64,000 nucleotides of DNA from Zerene cesonia (GCF_012273895.1 NC_052129.1:1860001-1924000), one strand, 5' to 3'; shown: positions 11,640 through 22,359, counted from the first letter of the stretch. The notes: generated by a model from the letters alone, not told the origin. Numbers and translations are program-made.

Positions 11640-11935
11640 CTTGGTCAAGTGCGAGTCTGACTCGCGACACTAAGAACACCATACAAATAAGCTAAAGTAC
11701 AACTGCAAAAAAAATTGATCACACATCCAATTTATGACCGTGCCAACCGTTGCTTAGCTTCGATTTTTAATCATCTGTTGGCAAAGTAGCTACAAATGCA
11801 TCTTCTATGATTATTTTTTAATGTCTTACTATCAGACAGACCGACAGACAGAGAGACGGACGCACATTGAAGTCTTAGTAATAGAAATAACCTAGTACCT
11901 GGATGACCGAGCTTTGCTCGGTTTAACTTCAAAAT
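11640..11935 (+). repeat. Widespread lepidopteran interspersed repeat (GTCAAGTGCGAGTC type)
   Basis: Begins TTGGTCAAGTGCGAGTCTGA, followed by GATCACACATCCAA, CGTTGCTTAGCTTCG, CAGACAGACCGACAGACAG, AAGTCTTAGTAATAG and ends with CGAGCTTTGCTCGG. I recognise this order from repeats across many moth and butterfly genomes. Origin of the family not resolved here. Confidence 0.55.
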
Positions 11936-12203
11936 AGTATTAGTATTATTATTCGCGAATAGATGGCAGGAAGAAAAATAGTATAAGTATTATTATTCGC
12001 CAATAGATGTCAGGAAGAGTCGCTAAGTTTAAGTCGATAACACACGAATATGACATTTTCTAAAAAAGATTCCTAGCTAGATCGATTTATCGCCCCCGAA
12101 ACCCGCTATATACTAAATTTCATGAAAATCGTTTTAGCCGATCCCGAGATTCCAATCATATATATATATATATACAAGAATTGCTCGTTTAAAGATATAA
12201 GAT
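11936..12203 (+). repeat. Retroelement 3' fragment W with TA-repeat tail
   Basis: A 45-bp partial direct repeat (AGTATTATTATTCGC.AATAG at 11942 and 11986) leads into TCCTAGCTAGATCGATTTAT, TATACTAAATTTCATGAAAA, a (TA)n run and ACAAGAATTGCTCGTTTAAA. The same series recurs at 63657-63990. It ends about 30 bp before the first ATG of the LRR gene region. Confidence 0.55.
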
Positions 12204-12330
12204 AATACTCTTTACTGACCACACATCCTCTATGACTTTAAAAGGAATAATGACAGCTGTCAATTTTCGCTACATTTTCGTGAGTTTACCTGGTTTTGTA
12301 TATCTTTTAAGTGTTTTATACAAGTTTACA
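12204..12330 (+). promoter_or_regulatory. Presumed promoter and 5'UTR of the LRR gene
   Basis: Only about 127 bp separate the upstream retroelement tail from the chosen start codon. This space holds the perfect 12-bp palindrome TGACAGCTGTCA (12251-12262, with an E-box core) and two in-frame upstream ATGs (12232, 12250). No TATA box is obvious. Role inferred from position. Confidence 0.4.
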
Positions 12331-14454
12331 ATGGAAAAGCAGAGTGAGGAAGAGTGTGGTGAGAAGAAACCGCTGCCAGATGACTTCTGCGCGTTCCTTC
12401 CCTGGGCCTGCAACCAGTATCAGTTGGACTTCGTGGTAGTTATCACAAGGGATCTGCAGAGTAAGAAGGATTCTAGAAACTTCTTATTATGACTTAGATG
12501 TTATCAATATAGCCAAGAAATTTCTCTAAACTCACATGTTTATGTAATAAGACTTCTTCTATAAGAACCACAGGTTCGGAAAGCAGTTTCTACAAAAGAG
12601 TCAGCAGAAGAGTCAGCAAGAACCTCTGTAGTTTAAACTGAAGTAGAAATTAAGCAGCAAAGCTTTCAAAGCACATATTGCTACCATCATCTGCTTTTTT
12701 GTATTTTTATACAGGCTCTAGGCTATTATCTACCATGCTCACCAAGTCCATCATTTCAGATATCGTCAAACTTTTTGATTCTTGTAAATACTCGTTTCAT
12801 CACAATTATTTTTACTATAACTTATATAAATTAGCCGTTACTCCTTCAAAGAGTATTAAATATAAATATAGTTAAAAAACGCTTTTAAGATGGAATCTAT
12901 AAAATTTTTCCCTTGCTTGCTATATAGGTTAAGATAATACTATAAACTCATGAAACTATTGTATTGTCACCACTTGATAAGTGTACAAAGCTCAAATTAA
13001 ATCTGTCAGTTTAGAGTGATTCAAATATTAGTCTAAGCAAATCGGTTACGTACAAATTTTAAAAACAGCCAAAGCTAATAAAAACGTGTTAAAGACGAGC
13101 ATTAAAGTTTTATTCGATTGAAACATTCATCATTATATCATTGTGTTTCACAGATGAATATGTAAGCGTTGGCCACCAAGATCGTATGAAAAAAGCGAAA
13201 AGCAAAGCAAAACTCACTTCACGCTTGGAAGTCGACTCGGAGAACAACAGAGACGGTAGAAGCGATGCATTCGATATATCATTCACAACCACCAGCAAGA
13301 CTCTTCAAATAACAGCCCTATACGACGCCAGTGATAACCTAATCAAATTGAAATTCCTGAAAAACAAAGTCATTCCTCGAAAGATCTGGAAAATCATCGG
13401 CCTCATGATCCAATTTCAAACCAATCTCACTAACATTACCATCAACTGTGGTCTAGATCAGTACACGATATACGAAATCTGTAAGTTCCTCAACAATTCC
13501 CATCTAACCGAAATAATTCTCGACTATTCTTTTCTGGGTGAAGCCAATTACTATTTATTATTTGAATCAGAGAATCCCCTCCGGTATATATCGTTAGCTG
13601 GTTGTGGGATCGACAATACAATAGTTCAGACGATCGCTTCAAAACTCGCTTATCCCTTACCAGCTTCTAAAAATCTACGCATCCTCAATTTATCATCAAA
13701 CAAAATAACAGATAGTGGCGCTAAATATTTAGCTGACGCACTCAGATCTAATAGACATCTGACTTACTTGAATTTAGCTGGGAATAGAATATCTGATGGG
13801 GGTGCGTCGTATTTGTTTGATGTTTTAAGTGAATTCCCGCTACTAACAGATGAAATAATGCAATCCCGCCAAAGACACATGGACTTTCTTAAACACAAAA
13901 ATGACGTTATCGCGAAGATACTGCAAGATTTGAAAGCCGGTGATTTTGACAAGAAAGCTTCGAAACGAAAATCGCTGAGGCCACCATCGACTCCTTCCAC
14001 TAAAAGAGGCAAGCTAGACAAAGAGGGATCGTTGAAATCGCTTGTGGATCCGAATGCAAAAAGCTTCATTAACGTGGAAGTGTTATTATATGATAAAGCA
14101 ATTAACATGGCTGAAACTGTAATTGGTGATTTTGAAGATCCCTTTAACTCTTGCAATACATTTGTTAGAGAAGGCATTTTGTACTGCAAGGGGAATAATT
14201 CTCTGTCCTATTTAAATATTGGGTATAATAATTTAAGTTACGTGTCATTAAATAAAATATTAAACGTACTTTTATATCAGAAGTCATTGGATAGACGGCC
14301 TTCTGGTTTGATTAATATAGTTATTGAAGGAAATCCAATGCCGGTCGCAAGTTTGAAGATAAATGAACTAGATGATATCATAGATAGAGGTCTGGAGTCA
14401 TTCAGGCGAATGTCAGGATTCAAAAAGCGACCACACTCTAAAAACACGAAGTGA
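12331..14454 (+). CDS. Leucine-rich-repeat protein, LRRC71-like (2 exons)
   Basis: Two exons, 12331-12460 and 13154-14454, give about 476 residues. Exon 1 ends CTGCAGA|GTAAGA and exon 2 follows TTGTGTTTCACAG|AT; the split codon A+AT restores the frame. The start at 12331 has a good context (ACAATGG); in-frame ATGs at 12232 and 12250 would add a hydrophobic 27-33 residues and look less likely. The N-terminus is acidic (EEECGEKKPLPDD). Leucine-rich repeats of the long, ribonuclease-inhibitor-like type lie at about 135-145, 186-197, 218-240 (LNLSSNKITDSGAKYL) and 246-268 (LNLAGNRISDGGASYL). A basic low-complexity linker spans about 289-349, then a further repeat (LSYLNIGYNNLS, 394-405) and GNPM near 436-439. 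LRRs split by a charged linker suggest LRRC71, a family linked to motile cilia and testis; other LRRC proteins remain possible. Cytoplasmic or axonemal; no signal peptide or membrane segment with this start. Confidence 0.85.
12461..13153 (+). other. Intron of the LRR gene
   Basis: 693-bp GT-AG intron in phase 1. The donor is GTAAGA and the acceptor TTGTGTTTCACAG. It contains a repeat-E-like piece at about 12560-12625 (GTTTCTACAAAAGAGTCAGC) and a full MITE-like repeat V ending 62 bp before the acceptor. Confidence 0.8.
12872..13091 (+). repeat. MITE-like repeat V in the LRR intron
   Basis: Starts TTAAAAAACGCTTTTAAG and ends AATAAAAACGTGTT. The core has TATTGTCACCACTTG and GTTACGTACAAATTTT. 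More divergent than the 1.4 kb copy, so an older insertion. Confidence 0.6.
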
Positions 14455-14647
14455 TTAAATACCTAGTTAGGGCTTCTTATGATAACTGATGTGTGGACTG
14501 TTTTAATCAACTAATTTATCGAATATGATATAACGTAATTTAGAAATGTTGTTATGATTTATAAGTTTGATTAGTTCGTTTTTAATGATATTTTTAATAT
14601 GTAACTTATTTTTAAGTAGTTTTATTTTTGACTAATTGCCTATATTA

Positions 14648-14653
14648 AATAAA
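14648..14653 (+). promoter_or_regulatory. Polyadenylation signal of the LRR gene
   Basis: AATAAA about 195 bp after the TGA stop (14452-14454), followed by T/GT-rich DNA (TTTGTAATGTTATTGTTATC). The first canonical signal after the stop that I see. Confidence 0.55.
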
Positions 14654-14669
14654 TTTGTAATGTTATTGT

Positions 14670-15425
14670 TATCATGCTGTTTTTTTCTATGAAATTCACG
14701 TTTTAAGGATTAATAATTTTATTTATATGATATTACTTTTGTACTTGTATTTTTGTGTTTGTATTTTTTTAGTTTTCATGCGTACCCAGGTTAACTTCAG
14801 TGGTGCTGGTCTAGATTCTACAATCTATCTACCTATATGCCAGATTTGCATCCAAATTCAAATAGTCTTTTTGCATTAAAATTGTCACCATTGAGTAAGA
14901 AACGTGTGATTATTCTTAAGTGATATTGACCCTGTTAAAAGTTTCCATATGAAAATTAATGGTAAATTAATAATATATAACGACAAAAATAATAATTCTA
15001 CTTAACCTTATCGTTTATTTTTAAAAGGTTTTTCAATCGACTCCTTTATGAGTCGATTACATCAGAAGGTAATATATCAGGTGAAGGCTATAATATTATA
15101 GCCATGCATTCATTTATTTTACACTACAACTAAATAAATACTTAATTCAGAAAGAAAATAGAACAAAAGGTCTTACTTATATTTTTAAATAGACGTCTTA
15201 CAAAAATTTTTCTCAATACAATAAATATTTTGAAAGTAATGCACTCATAATTTGACTAAGCTTCTACAAATAATTAATTATATATGTAATTGAAGTACAT
15301 CTTCATTTAATCATAAATTTAAAATACGACAATTTTATAGACCAGGAATATTATAGACTTCCAGTAGTTCCATAATAATTTTATATCAGATATCGCTACG
15401 ATACTAAATCATTCAAAAAGTTAAA
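14670..15425. other. AT-rich non-coding stretch
   Basis: No gene, RNA or dated repeat recognised. A short hairpin (GACTCCTTTATGAGTC at 15040-15055) is visible. Confidence 0.4.
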
Positions 15426-15439
15426 AAAAACCGTCGTAT

Positions 15440-15615
15440 CTCTGAAAACTGCTCGCGGTGGCGCGGCGCGGGGGCGGGCGGGAGCGCGTCGATATTACCG
15501 CGGAAGCCATCTTAAAATATAAGACCCCTCCCCCCCGCGCCTCCTTAGACGCTAGCTTTTTCAAACTGCCGAGCGAGCGGTGTGCGCTGGGGTGGGCAAC
15601 CTTTGGTTGGAAGTT
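15440..15615. promoter_or_regulatory. CpG-rich islet, first of a pair
   Basis: GC-rich block (GGTGGCGCGGCGCGGGGGCG) with GCCATCTTAAAA (15506-15517), a C-rich run, then CTTAGACGCTAGCTTTTT (15544-15561) and, 36 nt later, AACCTTTGGTT (15598-15608). The last two words recur in the same order at 16294 and 16344. Looks like a promoter or enhancer module; it could also be a non-coding first exon. Confidence 0.45.
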
Positions 15616-16195
15616 TCAATTGGTTTTAACTTAGGTGTGGTGTTTATGTATGTAAACCTGAGAGGTACTATTTACGAACGTAAGTGTAGAAATCGTAAAT
15701 TTTGTAAAGCATGATGGGTGATTTAAGTCCTTTTTTAGTTATTCATTTCCTATATAGACAAGCGTGTTAAAGTATTTTAATTAAACTTTATATCATTAAG
15801 TCTTATTTCGTGTTAGTTAATTACATAATTCACAAAGACATTCACTTCCATTAAATTTTTTATAAATCCTTGATCTAAACTCACATTTGAATTACCTTAT
15901 AAGTAGTTAAATATATTAAATTAAAAGAAACGCCATTAATACAAGACTATCAAATATTTTCTAACACCTAACACATTCTAATATTTAACAAAGCTGTATA
16001 AAACATTATCTATCTGAACTATGATTTATTTTACAACCGAGCAAAAACAGCAAAACAAATTTCATTTACTCCAGCAGATTATCTTAACGTAATAAATTTC
16101 TTGCCAACTCCGTCTAAATCAATACAGCATTAACGCACACATGTGCAACTCACGCCTACGGCTGCAGTGTAAAAACTATTGAAATGAAAATATAA
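15616..16195. other. AT-rich spacer between paired islets
   Basis: No feature recognised apart from AT-rich DNA with TATTTTAATTAAAC-type words. Confidence 0.4.
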
Positions 16196-16360
16196 AGCGT
16201 GCACACAAATGCGTTGAGAGGACGCACACAGACGCGCGAGTATGTATACAGGCCGCGGCGCCCCCACCACCCACCGCCCGCTGCTTCGTGCGCCTTAGAC
16301 GTTGGCTTTTTACATGGGTACAAGCAACCGCGTCAGTGGTGATAACCTTTGGTTCGATTT
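16196..16360. promoter_or_regulatory. CpG-rich islet, second of a pair
   Basis: GACGCACACAGACGCGCGAG, GCCGCGGCGCCCCCACCACC, then CTTAGACGTTGGCTTTTT (16294-16311) and, 32 nt later, AACCTTTGGTT (16344-16354). Same order and near-same spacing as the islet at 15440. Confidence 0.45.
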
Positions 16361-17984
16361 GTATCTACATTAATTTTTTACTTCTTATTTTTCTATTTGG
16401 ATGTTTAAATAAATCTTAAATTGTTTTAATTCCTAAATATTCTATTACAACATAGCCGCTTAAGCTCCATAGCCATATAGTAATATCAATATTTATATTT
16501 TTTATTACTAGCAGTTTTTAAAGCAGCGCCTCTGTTATTACAATATGATTTTTTGAAGTTGATAATTACGTTCTCAATAATACCACCCTGTACAATATTT
16601 ATATCATATAATCCTATTATAATCGCAATACTATATCAACAATTTACAATCACCAAGAATTTGTATAAGAAGTGAAATAAAACCCAATCAAACAGGTTTT
16701 TCCTTATCTTCAATTAATAACATTACATCACTTTTAAATACCCATTCTTGCGACAGGTTTCTTTACGAAATCAATGTTGTCTGGTGGGAATTCGAACTAA
16801 AGTATATCTTCAAAAATTCTCGATCGACCTGTTAGTGAAGGTGAAGATGGTTAAATCGAATCTAGTTTAGTTAAAACATGTTCACAATGAGCAGTACTAC
16901 GTCGCTCGATGTCTTCACGATATTGTGAGGGAACGAGTTATGATTCTTGGGGTCGTGGGAAGGTAAAGTTGTTTTTGGACGAAAATACGTTTTCCCCTTT
17001 AGAGATTTTATGAGAATTTTGTATTAAATAAACTTGTTAGTGGTTGGGTTTTTTTACAGATGACGAAAGTGAAATGAAAGACTGGAGTGTGACTAGGCAC
17101 ACATATAAAAGATTCGGGAATAACAAAATAAATATTTACTTTTATTGTTATGAAAATGTTTTGTGATTTTTGTAAGCATAATTGTTAGTGTATCTATAAC
17201 AAATAACACATTATTAAACACAATTGATGACAATGCTCGAAATATATTTATTTCAATCAAGATGTCAATACAAAAATGCTTAAAAACATGCTAATCAACA
17301 ATAGATCAAAAACAGGTTTATAAAAAACGCACGATTCTCACGAAGTTATCACTTTATTGTGTCATATGGTGCCGCCAACAATGTGGTCTTAACAAAGAAC
17401 CGGCTACGTCCCTACCCTAAACAGGTGAATTTGAAGATTTATTGTCAAGTCCAGTTTATTTTAATATCGTTACGGTCAAGTTACGACTATACGTATTTTA
17501 TTCCTTTTATGTAGTGTGTCGTGAATGAAGTATTTCTAAATGTAAAATGTGGGTTTTTGTGAAAAATAGTTTCACGTTTATGTGAAACAAATGAATATCA
17601 AATCGGATGTATCTTTTGATTCATAGCTGTGCCCGTAATGAACTTTCTATACTATGAAAAGACTTGTTTAGTTAGTGCTCAGCAAGGATTTAATCCAGGA
17701 CCTAGGCTAAATCAGGCTCACGAGTTAATTGCTGAACCAAGGAGTTAGTATGTATTTTCTTTTGTAATAATTTGTTTTCCTTTGAGTATCACATATTTAT
17801 GGCTTATGAAAGTGTTTTTGTTATTAACTCTTTTTAATTTATATTCATCTTAAAATACAGTTAAAACCCAATTATCTTGTAGAAATTATAAGTAATCTAT
17901 ACTTCTCCTTAACTTTATACCATCATAAAATAAAACAAACAAAATACATAGGTAACCCTTAATTAGATATTAAATAATGAATCC
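16361..17984. other. Non-coding stretch
   Basis: Mostly AT-rich. Slightly GC-richer words near 16890-16970 (CTACGTCGCTCGATGTCTTC) and 17370-17425 (GTGCCGCCAACAATGTGG). No open frame of note. Confidence 0.4.
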
Positions 17985-18340
17985 GCCATGAATTCTTAAC
18001 GGCTAGACACGTTAAAATTCTACCCCAAGCAACGCTATAGGCGTATCGCGGCGGCCTCATCTCACTGTCTTTCTAAGGGGACCGTATAAAATAGTTATAG
18101 AGGGTAGGGGAGCTACTTAACCGTTTTTAGGAGACACCCCGCCCGAAACACCCCGTGACTTCACCCACTTCCGACCCCGCTCCTTCCTTCGACGCCCCAC
18201 CCCTATAACTATTCGTATATTTTTGCAAAATAGAATTCTTACCGAGGGTTCGCTATACCTGCCGTTTATAGTAGTGTGTGTCTTTTGAAATCGGGTCGAG
18301 CGATTTAGTTTTAATTTCTGCAGATTTCGAGTGAAAATAT
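17985..18340. promoter_or_regulatory. GC-rich islet with inverted arms
   Basis: An 18084-18110 arm (TATAAAATAGTTATAGAGGG...) faces an inverted arm at 18194-18218 (CCCCACCCCTATAACTATTC); the shared CTATAACTATT core is exact. The ~80-bp core between is GC-rich (CCCGCCCGAAACACCCCG). It could be a promoter-type element or a small fold-back transposon. Confidence 0.35.
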
Positions 18341-19139
18341 TCCGTTTTGTACGCTTCGTATACGTGATGCGAATTTTAAAATGATTTTCCGTCCTCTCTC
18401 GTTTAATTAGAGGCTGCGTGCTTTATTCAATTGTGTTATGATTTTATTTTAATTGGATATTTTAAATTGTGACTGTTCTTAAAACTTATTAATATTAATA
18501 GTTTGTTTTATACGAGATACTGTTTTGTTGGTCTTGGTTTTCTTATGTAAATAACTATTATCATATAATTGCTATATATATAAATTTACTGACTTTTCTT
18601 GTTCAGAGTAAGGAATTGCTTTCTAGCTCTGCCAACATATTTAAATACAAATACCTATTTTGAAATATTGAGACCACTTTCACATTCATCAGAGTAAAGC
18701 AATCTAAACTTTATAGATATTAAATTCCTACATTATAAAAATACTCTGCCACAGATAATATAAAATAAACTATTTAGATGAAAGTTTCATAAGATAACAT
18801 TAAGGGCACTTTCTCATGGGACGTCTCTCTTATGGGAATTCCTTTTAAAAGAAATTGAAAAAAGAAATTAAATAATCAATAATGAAGCTTTTAAAGGCAC
18901 TATCAAAATATCTTTGTGTAGTATTTAAAACACACATTAAAATGTGAGGAATTTCTAAATAAACACTTAAACGTTTTTCGTAAAACTTTTGCTTCAATAC
19001 TAAAAGAAAAAAATATGTGAAACTCATTAGCACTCGCTTTAACACTGAAATGCTAGACGTAGATTTAGACCCAAATCAGTTCTTAACCGGGCAAGTGTAA
19101 ATCGGACGGATAAACGGAGGCATCCGATCTACTGTTATA
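18341..19139. other. AT-rich non-coding stretch
   Basis: No gene or repeat recognised. Confidence 0.4.
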
Positions 19140-19303
19140 TATTATATGTTTGTTGCTCTTTCACGCAAAAACTACTGAACCGATTGCAATGAAATTTGGT
19201 ACGTAGACAGCTGGACTACTGGAATAACATATAGGCAACTTTTTACCCCGATATTCCTACGGGATACGGACTTACGCGGGAGAAACCGCGGGGCGCAGCT
19301 AGT
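19140..19303 (+). mobile_element. Lep1-type mini-Helitron, 5' truncated
   Basis: Starts within TGTTTGTTGCTCTTTCACGC and keeps the rest, ending CGCGGGGCGCAGCTAG|T. The TCCTACTAATATT start is missing. Confidence 0.75.
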
Positions 19304-19385
19304 ATATTAATAATACACAGGTGTAGACTTCGTTTGTTTCCGCTTTACTCAGCAACTACAGGATCGACTTCATATTATTTTTACT

Positions 19386-19611
19386 ACTATCTATTCGCCC
19401 TGGTTTCACCCGTGGTACATATAAAGCCTACGTCACTCAGTGTAATTGTAGCTTTCTAATGGTAAAAGAATTTTTGAAATCGGTCCAGCCGTTCACGCGT
19501 GAAGACGTGACCAGGGTAAATAGACATTGATTTTTATATATACAGGTGGATATGTACGTGATCTCCGAGTGCTTAAGGCTACCACGGGCGAAACCAGGCG
19601 GACCGCTAGTC
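19386..19611. mobile_element. Composite of two Helitron-like ends in opposite orientation
   Basis: The left part (19386-19520) is minus-strand family C (CACTCAGTGTAATTGTAGC, AATCGGTCCAGCCG). The right part (19548-19611) is a plus-strand family B end (CCACGGGCGAAACCAGGCGG then ACCGCTAG|T). Either two insertions or one rearranged element. Confidence 0.45.
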
Positions 19612-19849
19612 GTAGAAACAGAAATAAAATTCAAAACTACTTTATAATAATTTGAATACCACTTTATATTATCAGTACAAATGAATTTAGGAATCCACAA
19701 AGCGTTATCGAAATCACTGAAGCAATCCGCGAAAATCGCGCGTTTCTTATGTACATTGTACATGACATACAAACATACGAATTCGCGAATATTTGCGCAA
19801 TAAATATCATCTAAGGTATAAGATGTTACTTGATAAATATGTATGCGCG
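19612..19849. other. Unassigned stretch
   Basis: Contains GCGAAAATCGCGCG and GAATTCGCGAATATTCGCG-like words near 19725-19800 (TACGAATTCGCGAATATTTG). No gene. Confidence 0.35.
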
Positions 19850-20030
19850 TCGGGCGAGGTAAAATTTTAGGGGGAAATTGTGCTCTCGGCGAAATGGTGG
19901 CTGCTGAAATTTCTAGATCAATTTATCTTTTTATTTATCTGTTAATTGCGATCCGTCGTTCACAAGTGGCACCTTTTTTGCTGTAGGAACCTTCCTTGTG
20001 CTATTAAAAGGTAAATAATGGCGGTATTGG
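19850..20030. promoter_or_regulatory. Islet with GCTCTCGGC..AAATGGT and ATAATGGCGG
   Basis: GCTCTCGGCGAAATGGT (19882-19898) matches 16 of 17 bases with 48225-48241. ATAATGGCGGTATT (20015-20028) is a PHO/YY1-like site. Moderately GC-rich, no repeat signature. Confidence 0.35.
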
Positions 20031-20104
20031 TCGAGCCGTTCGCATACATTTGGATTTTTTTTATATTTTTTAGAATGTATGTTTCGGGGATCATACGGTG
20101 GATG

Positions 20105-20358
20105 TTAGTTTGATAGAATAGTAAGACATAGATGCTTTCTGTTCTACGACTGAAAAAAGTAATCGTTTTAACAAAAAACAGAATCGCTTTCCAATTGTCA
20201 GAACTAGACCAAATTTATATGTCAGCAAATGACAGGTACCAGTTTTCAAATAAAAAAAGAATCGTAAAAATCGGTTCACCCAGTGAAAAGTTATGAAGAA
20301 TCAAACACAAAAAATACAGTCGAATTGACGTCCTCTTCCTTTACTTAGAAGTCGGCTG
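20105..20358 (+). repeat. Interspersed repeat Q
   Basis: AGAATCGTAAAAATCGGTTC, ACCCAGTGAAAAGTTATG, then CCTCTTCCTTTACTTAGAAG and TCGGCTG at the end. This end is very common in Lepidoptera. Other copies at 24786, 43575, 49565 and 58960. Confidence 0.55.
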
Positions 20359-20575
20359 AAAAGGAGGAGGTATGAATACAAATGTATTTTTTGTAGGCCC
20401 TGTTATCTATCTATTTGAAGTGGGTGAATCAATTTTGATTCTTTTTAGCATGAAAGCTGTTGCCTGCTATGTAGTCCCACTCAAATTTGGTTTTAATTTG
20501 TTCTCATTTTTTTCTCATTATAGCCCAGAAAAGCTGGTAATTTACATCCATGCTAAGATGAAGTTTTTAATTTAG
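20359..20575 (-). repeat. Interspersed repeat Q, inverted partner
   Basis: AAAAGGAGGAGG, then CTATTTGAAGTGGGTGAATC and CCTGCTATGTAGTCCCACTC; the reverse complement order of repeat Q. It abuts the plus-strand copy end to end, making an inverted pair. Confidence 0.5.
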
Positions 20576-20914
20576 AACTATCTTTATTTTATCTTTAGTG
20601 TAATACAGAGTAGATCGCCTGATCATAAATACTCTTAATGCTATAGGTAGAAAAATTTTACTAAAAGAAAAAATTGTGTTATTTTTAAATGAATGAAAAC
20701 TACATCTAGAGATATCCATAAATTCGCTCACATACAAAAACTCAAAAATTTATTTATTTACTTAGACTTCTTATAGATCCTGGTGCGTTCCATTGAAGAT
20801 CCCGGGATCCCTGCTATTATGCTTTAAGTTTGGCCACCGAGGAGGTCCCAGTGGGTAGAAATCTCACATCCTCTACTTTTCCCTCACAGCTAGAGTATCT
20901 TAGATTTCCTACTC
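20576..20914. other. Unassigned stretch
   Basis: AT-rich; short GC-richer patch near 20790-20860 (GAAGATCCCGGGATCCCTGC, an inner GGGATC-type palindrome). No gene. Confidence 0.35.
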
Positions 20915-21005
20915 GTTAAAAAATGAAAAAACTCATAGAAGCACTTTTGTATCATCGTTTTAAAAGTCATAACATAGTTTTGACATTTACCACTGGGTTG
21001 GAAAA
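20915..21005 (-). repeat. Interspersed repeat E, inverse copy
   Basis: GAAGCACTTTTGTATCATCG, AAGTCATAACATAGTTTTGA and CATTTACCACTGGG are the reverse complement of the 1605-1740 copy. Confidence 0.5.
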
Positions 21006-21011
21006 AATTAT

Positions 21012-21060
21012 CCTTGTCAATACAAGGTTAACGATCGTGTAAATTCTTTACACGATTGTT
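21012..21060. repeat. Two adjacent hairpins
   Basis: CCTTG/CAAGG (21012-21027, 6-nt loop), then AACGATCGTGTAAA / TTTACACGATTGTT (21030-21060, TTC loop, 13 of 14 paired). In eukaryotic context not a terminator; origin unknown. Confidence 0.6.
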
Positions 21061-22159
21061 GGGTTTACTAAAGTTGAATGAATCAAATGGATAATGTACT
21101 TAAATGAAAATGACTAGTTAAGTTTGAATATTTCTAGAACAATATTCCCCTAACATTAAGGATTTCCAAACAAAATCTCACAAGCAACCGTCTCTCACCA
21201 CACCGCGTGTGTCTTGATACAGCATATAAGTCGATCGCGGGGTGGTTTTTACATTCACCCCAAGTATACTCACACCCTTACACCCCCAGCATCCCTTGTC
21301 ACTAGAAACCGACCTTGCCCCGTGAACATAGGGTGTAATTTCGTTCACACAGAGCGTGTAGGTGTAGGGGGTAATCTTAATATTAATATCGTCTTGGGAA
21401 CTCCTTATATGAAGTTTTATACTGTATCTATGTAGCGAGATTGCTATATGGGATTATGTAGGCGCTTTACAAGATAGGATATTAATATGGAAAGTGGGTT
21501 ACGTCTGTTGTGAAGTGGATTGCGGGAAAATAATGGATTTTCTGTTTTGTTGCGTGGTATAAGATGTTTATGTGTTCTTTACACAGTTGCGTTTCTATGG
21601 TGCTCTCATCATTATAGCCAAAAATAATATTATAACGCCATTTGGTTTCAGAAATAAATAACGTACCTAGTTCTTATTGCTCTTTTATAATATTCCCTAA
21701 TAATAATAAATATATTATATAGGTGCATCTCCGATAAACAAAGAGAGAAATACTTAAAATTGCTGTATTATTTAAATATTTATTTTCTACGAATACCGTC
21801 ACGGACATCACAAGGACATCTCTCTGGATTCTACAATAATATACAAAAATACAGTGAAATTGAGAAATTCCTTCGTTTCTTGCAATGTCGGTTCAAAAAC
21901 TAAACCAATCAACCAATTTGTTGCAAGACACCTTATTAAAAAACATCAGTACATATATTGCGGATCACACACACATACATCCACACACACAACACATTAA
22001 GATTCATTATTCGTAGAACCAATCAATCTCCAAAGTTGTGAGTTTAAATAAAAAAATATACACATAACATTGTTCAAAACTTATCCATTAAATAAGAGCG
22101 TGTTAAAACGCTATTCCATACGTGAAAGCCTCGAAAATATTTGTCATTTCGTAATAGTT
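21061..22159. other. Non-coding stretch with a GC-richer islet
   Basis: Islet at about 21185-21380 (CTCTCACCACACCGCGTGTG, ATCGCGGGGTGG, CCTTACACCCCCAGC) and an AACGCCATTTGG word at 21634-21645. A short 73-codon frame inside has no recognisable domain. The rest is AT-rich with CACACA runs near 21965-21990. Confidence 0.4.
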
Positions 22160-22359
22160 ATGGCATTATAATATAAATGTGAAAGTTTGTAAGGATGTGT
22201 GTGTGTTTGTTGCTCTTTCACGCAAAGACTACATAACCGATTGCAATGAAATTTGGTACGTAGACAGCTGGACAACTGGAATAACATATAGGCAATATTT
22301 TATCCCGATATTCCTACGGGATACGGAGTTACGCGGGTGAAACCGCGGGGCGCAGCTAG
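22160..22359 (+). mobile_element. Lep1-type mini-Helitron
   Basis: ATAATATAAATGTGAAAG start (the first bases degenerate), GTGTGTGTTTGTTGCTCTTT, CCCGATATTCCTACGGGATA and CGCGGGGCGCAGCTAG|T end. The 3' hairpin CGCGG/CCGCG sits eight bases before CTAG. Confidence 0.8.

Noticed and set aside
13141..13153. Start of the LRR protein at the TTG of 13141
   Set aside because: This is intron end; the CAG acceptor at 13151-13153 joins in phase to an exon with a proper ATG.
13764..14189. 141-codon frame on the minus strand
   Set aside because: Antisense shadow of the LRR exon 2; the plus strand has the LRR pattern and matching splice phases.
21012..21060. Bacterial-type terminator
   Set aside because: The surrounding genome is an insect; stem-loops here have no termination role that I can support.
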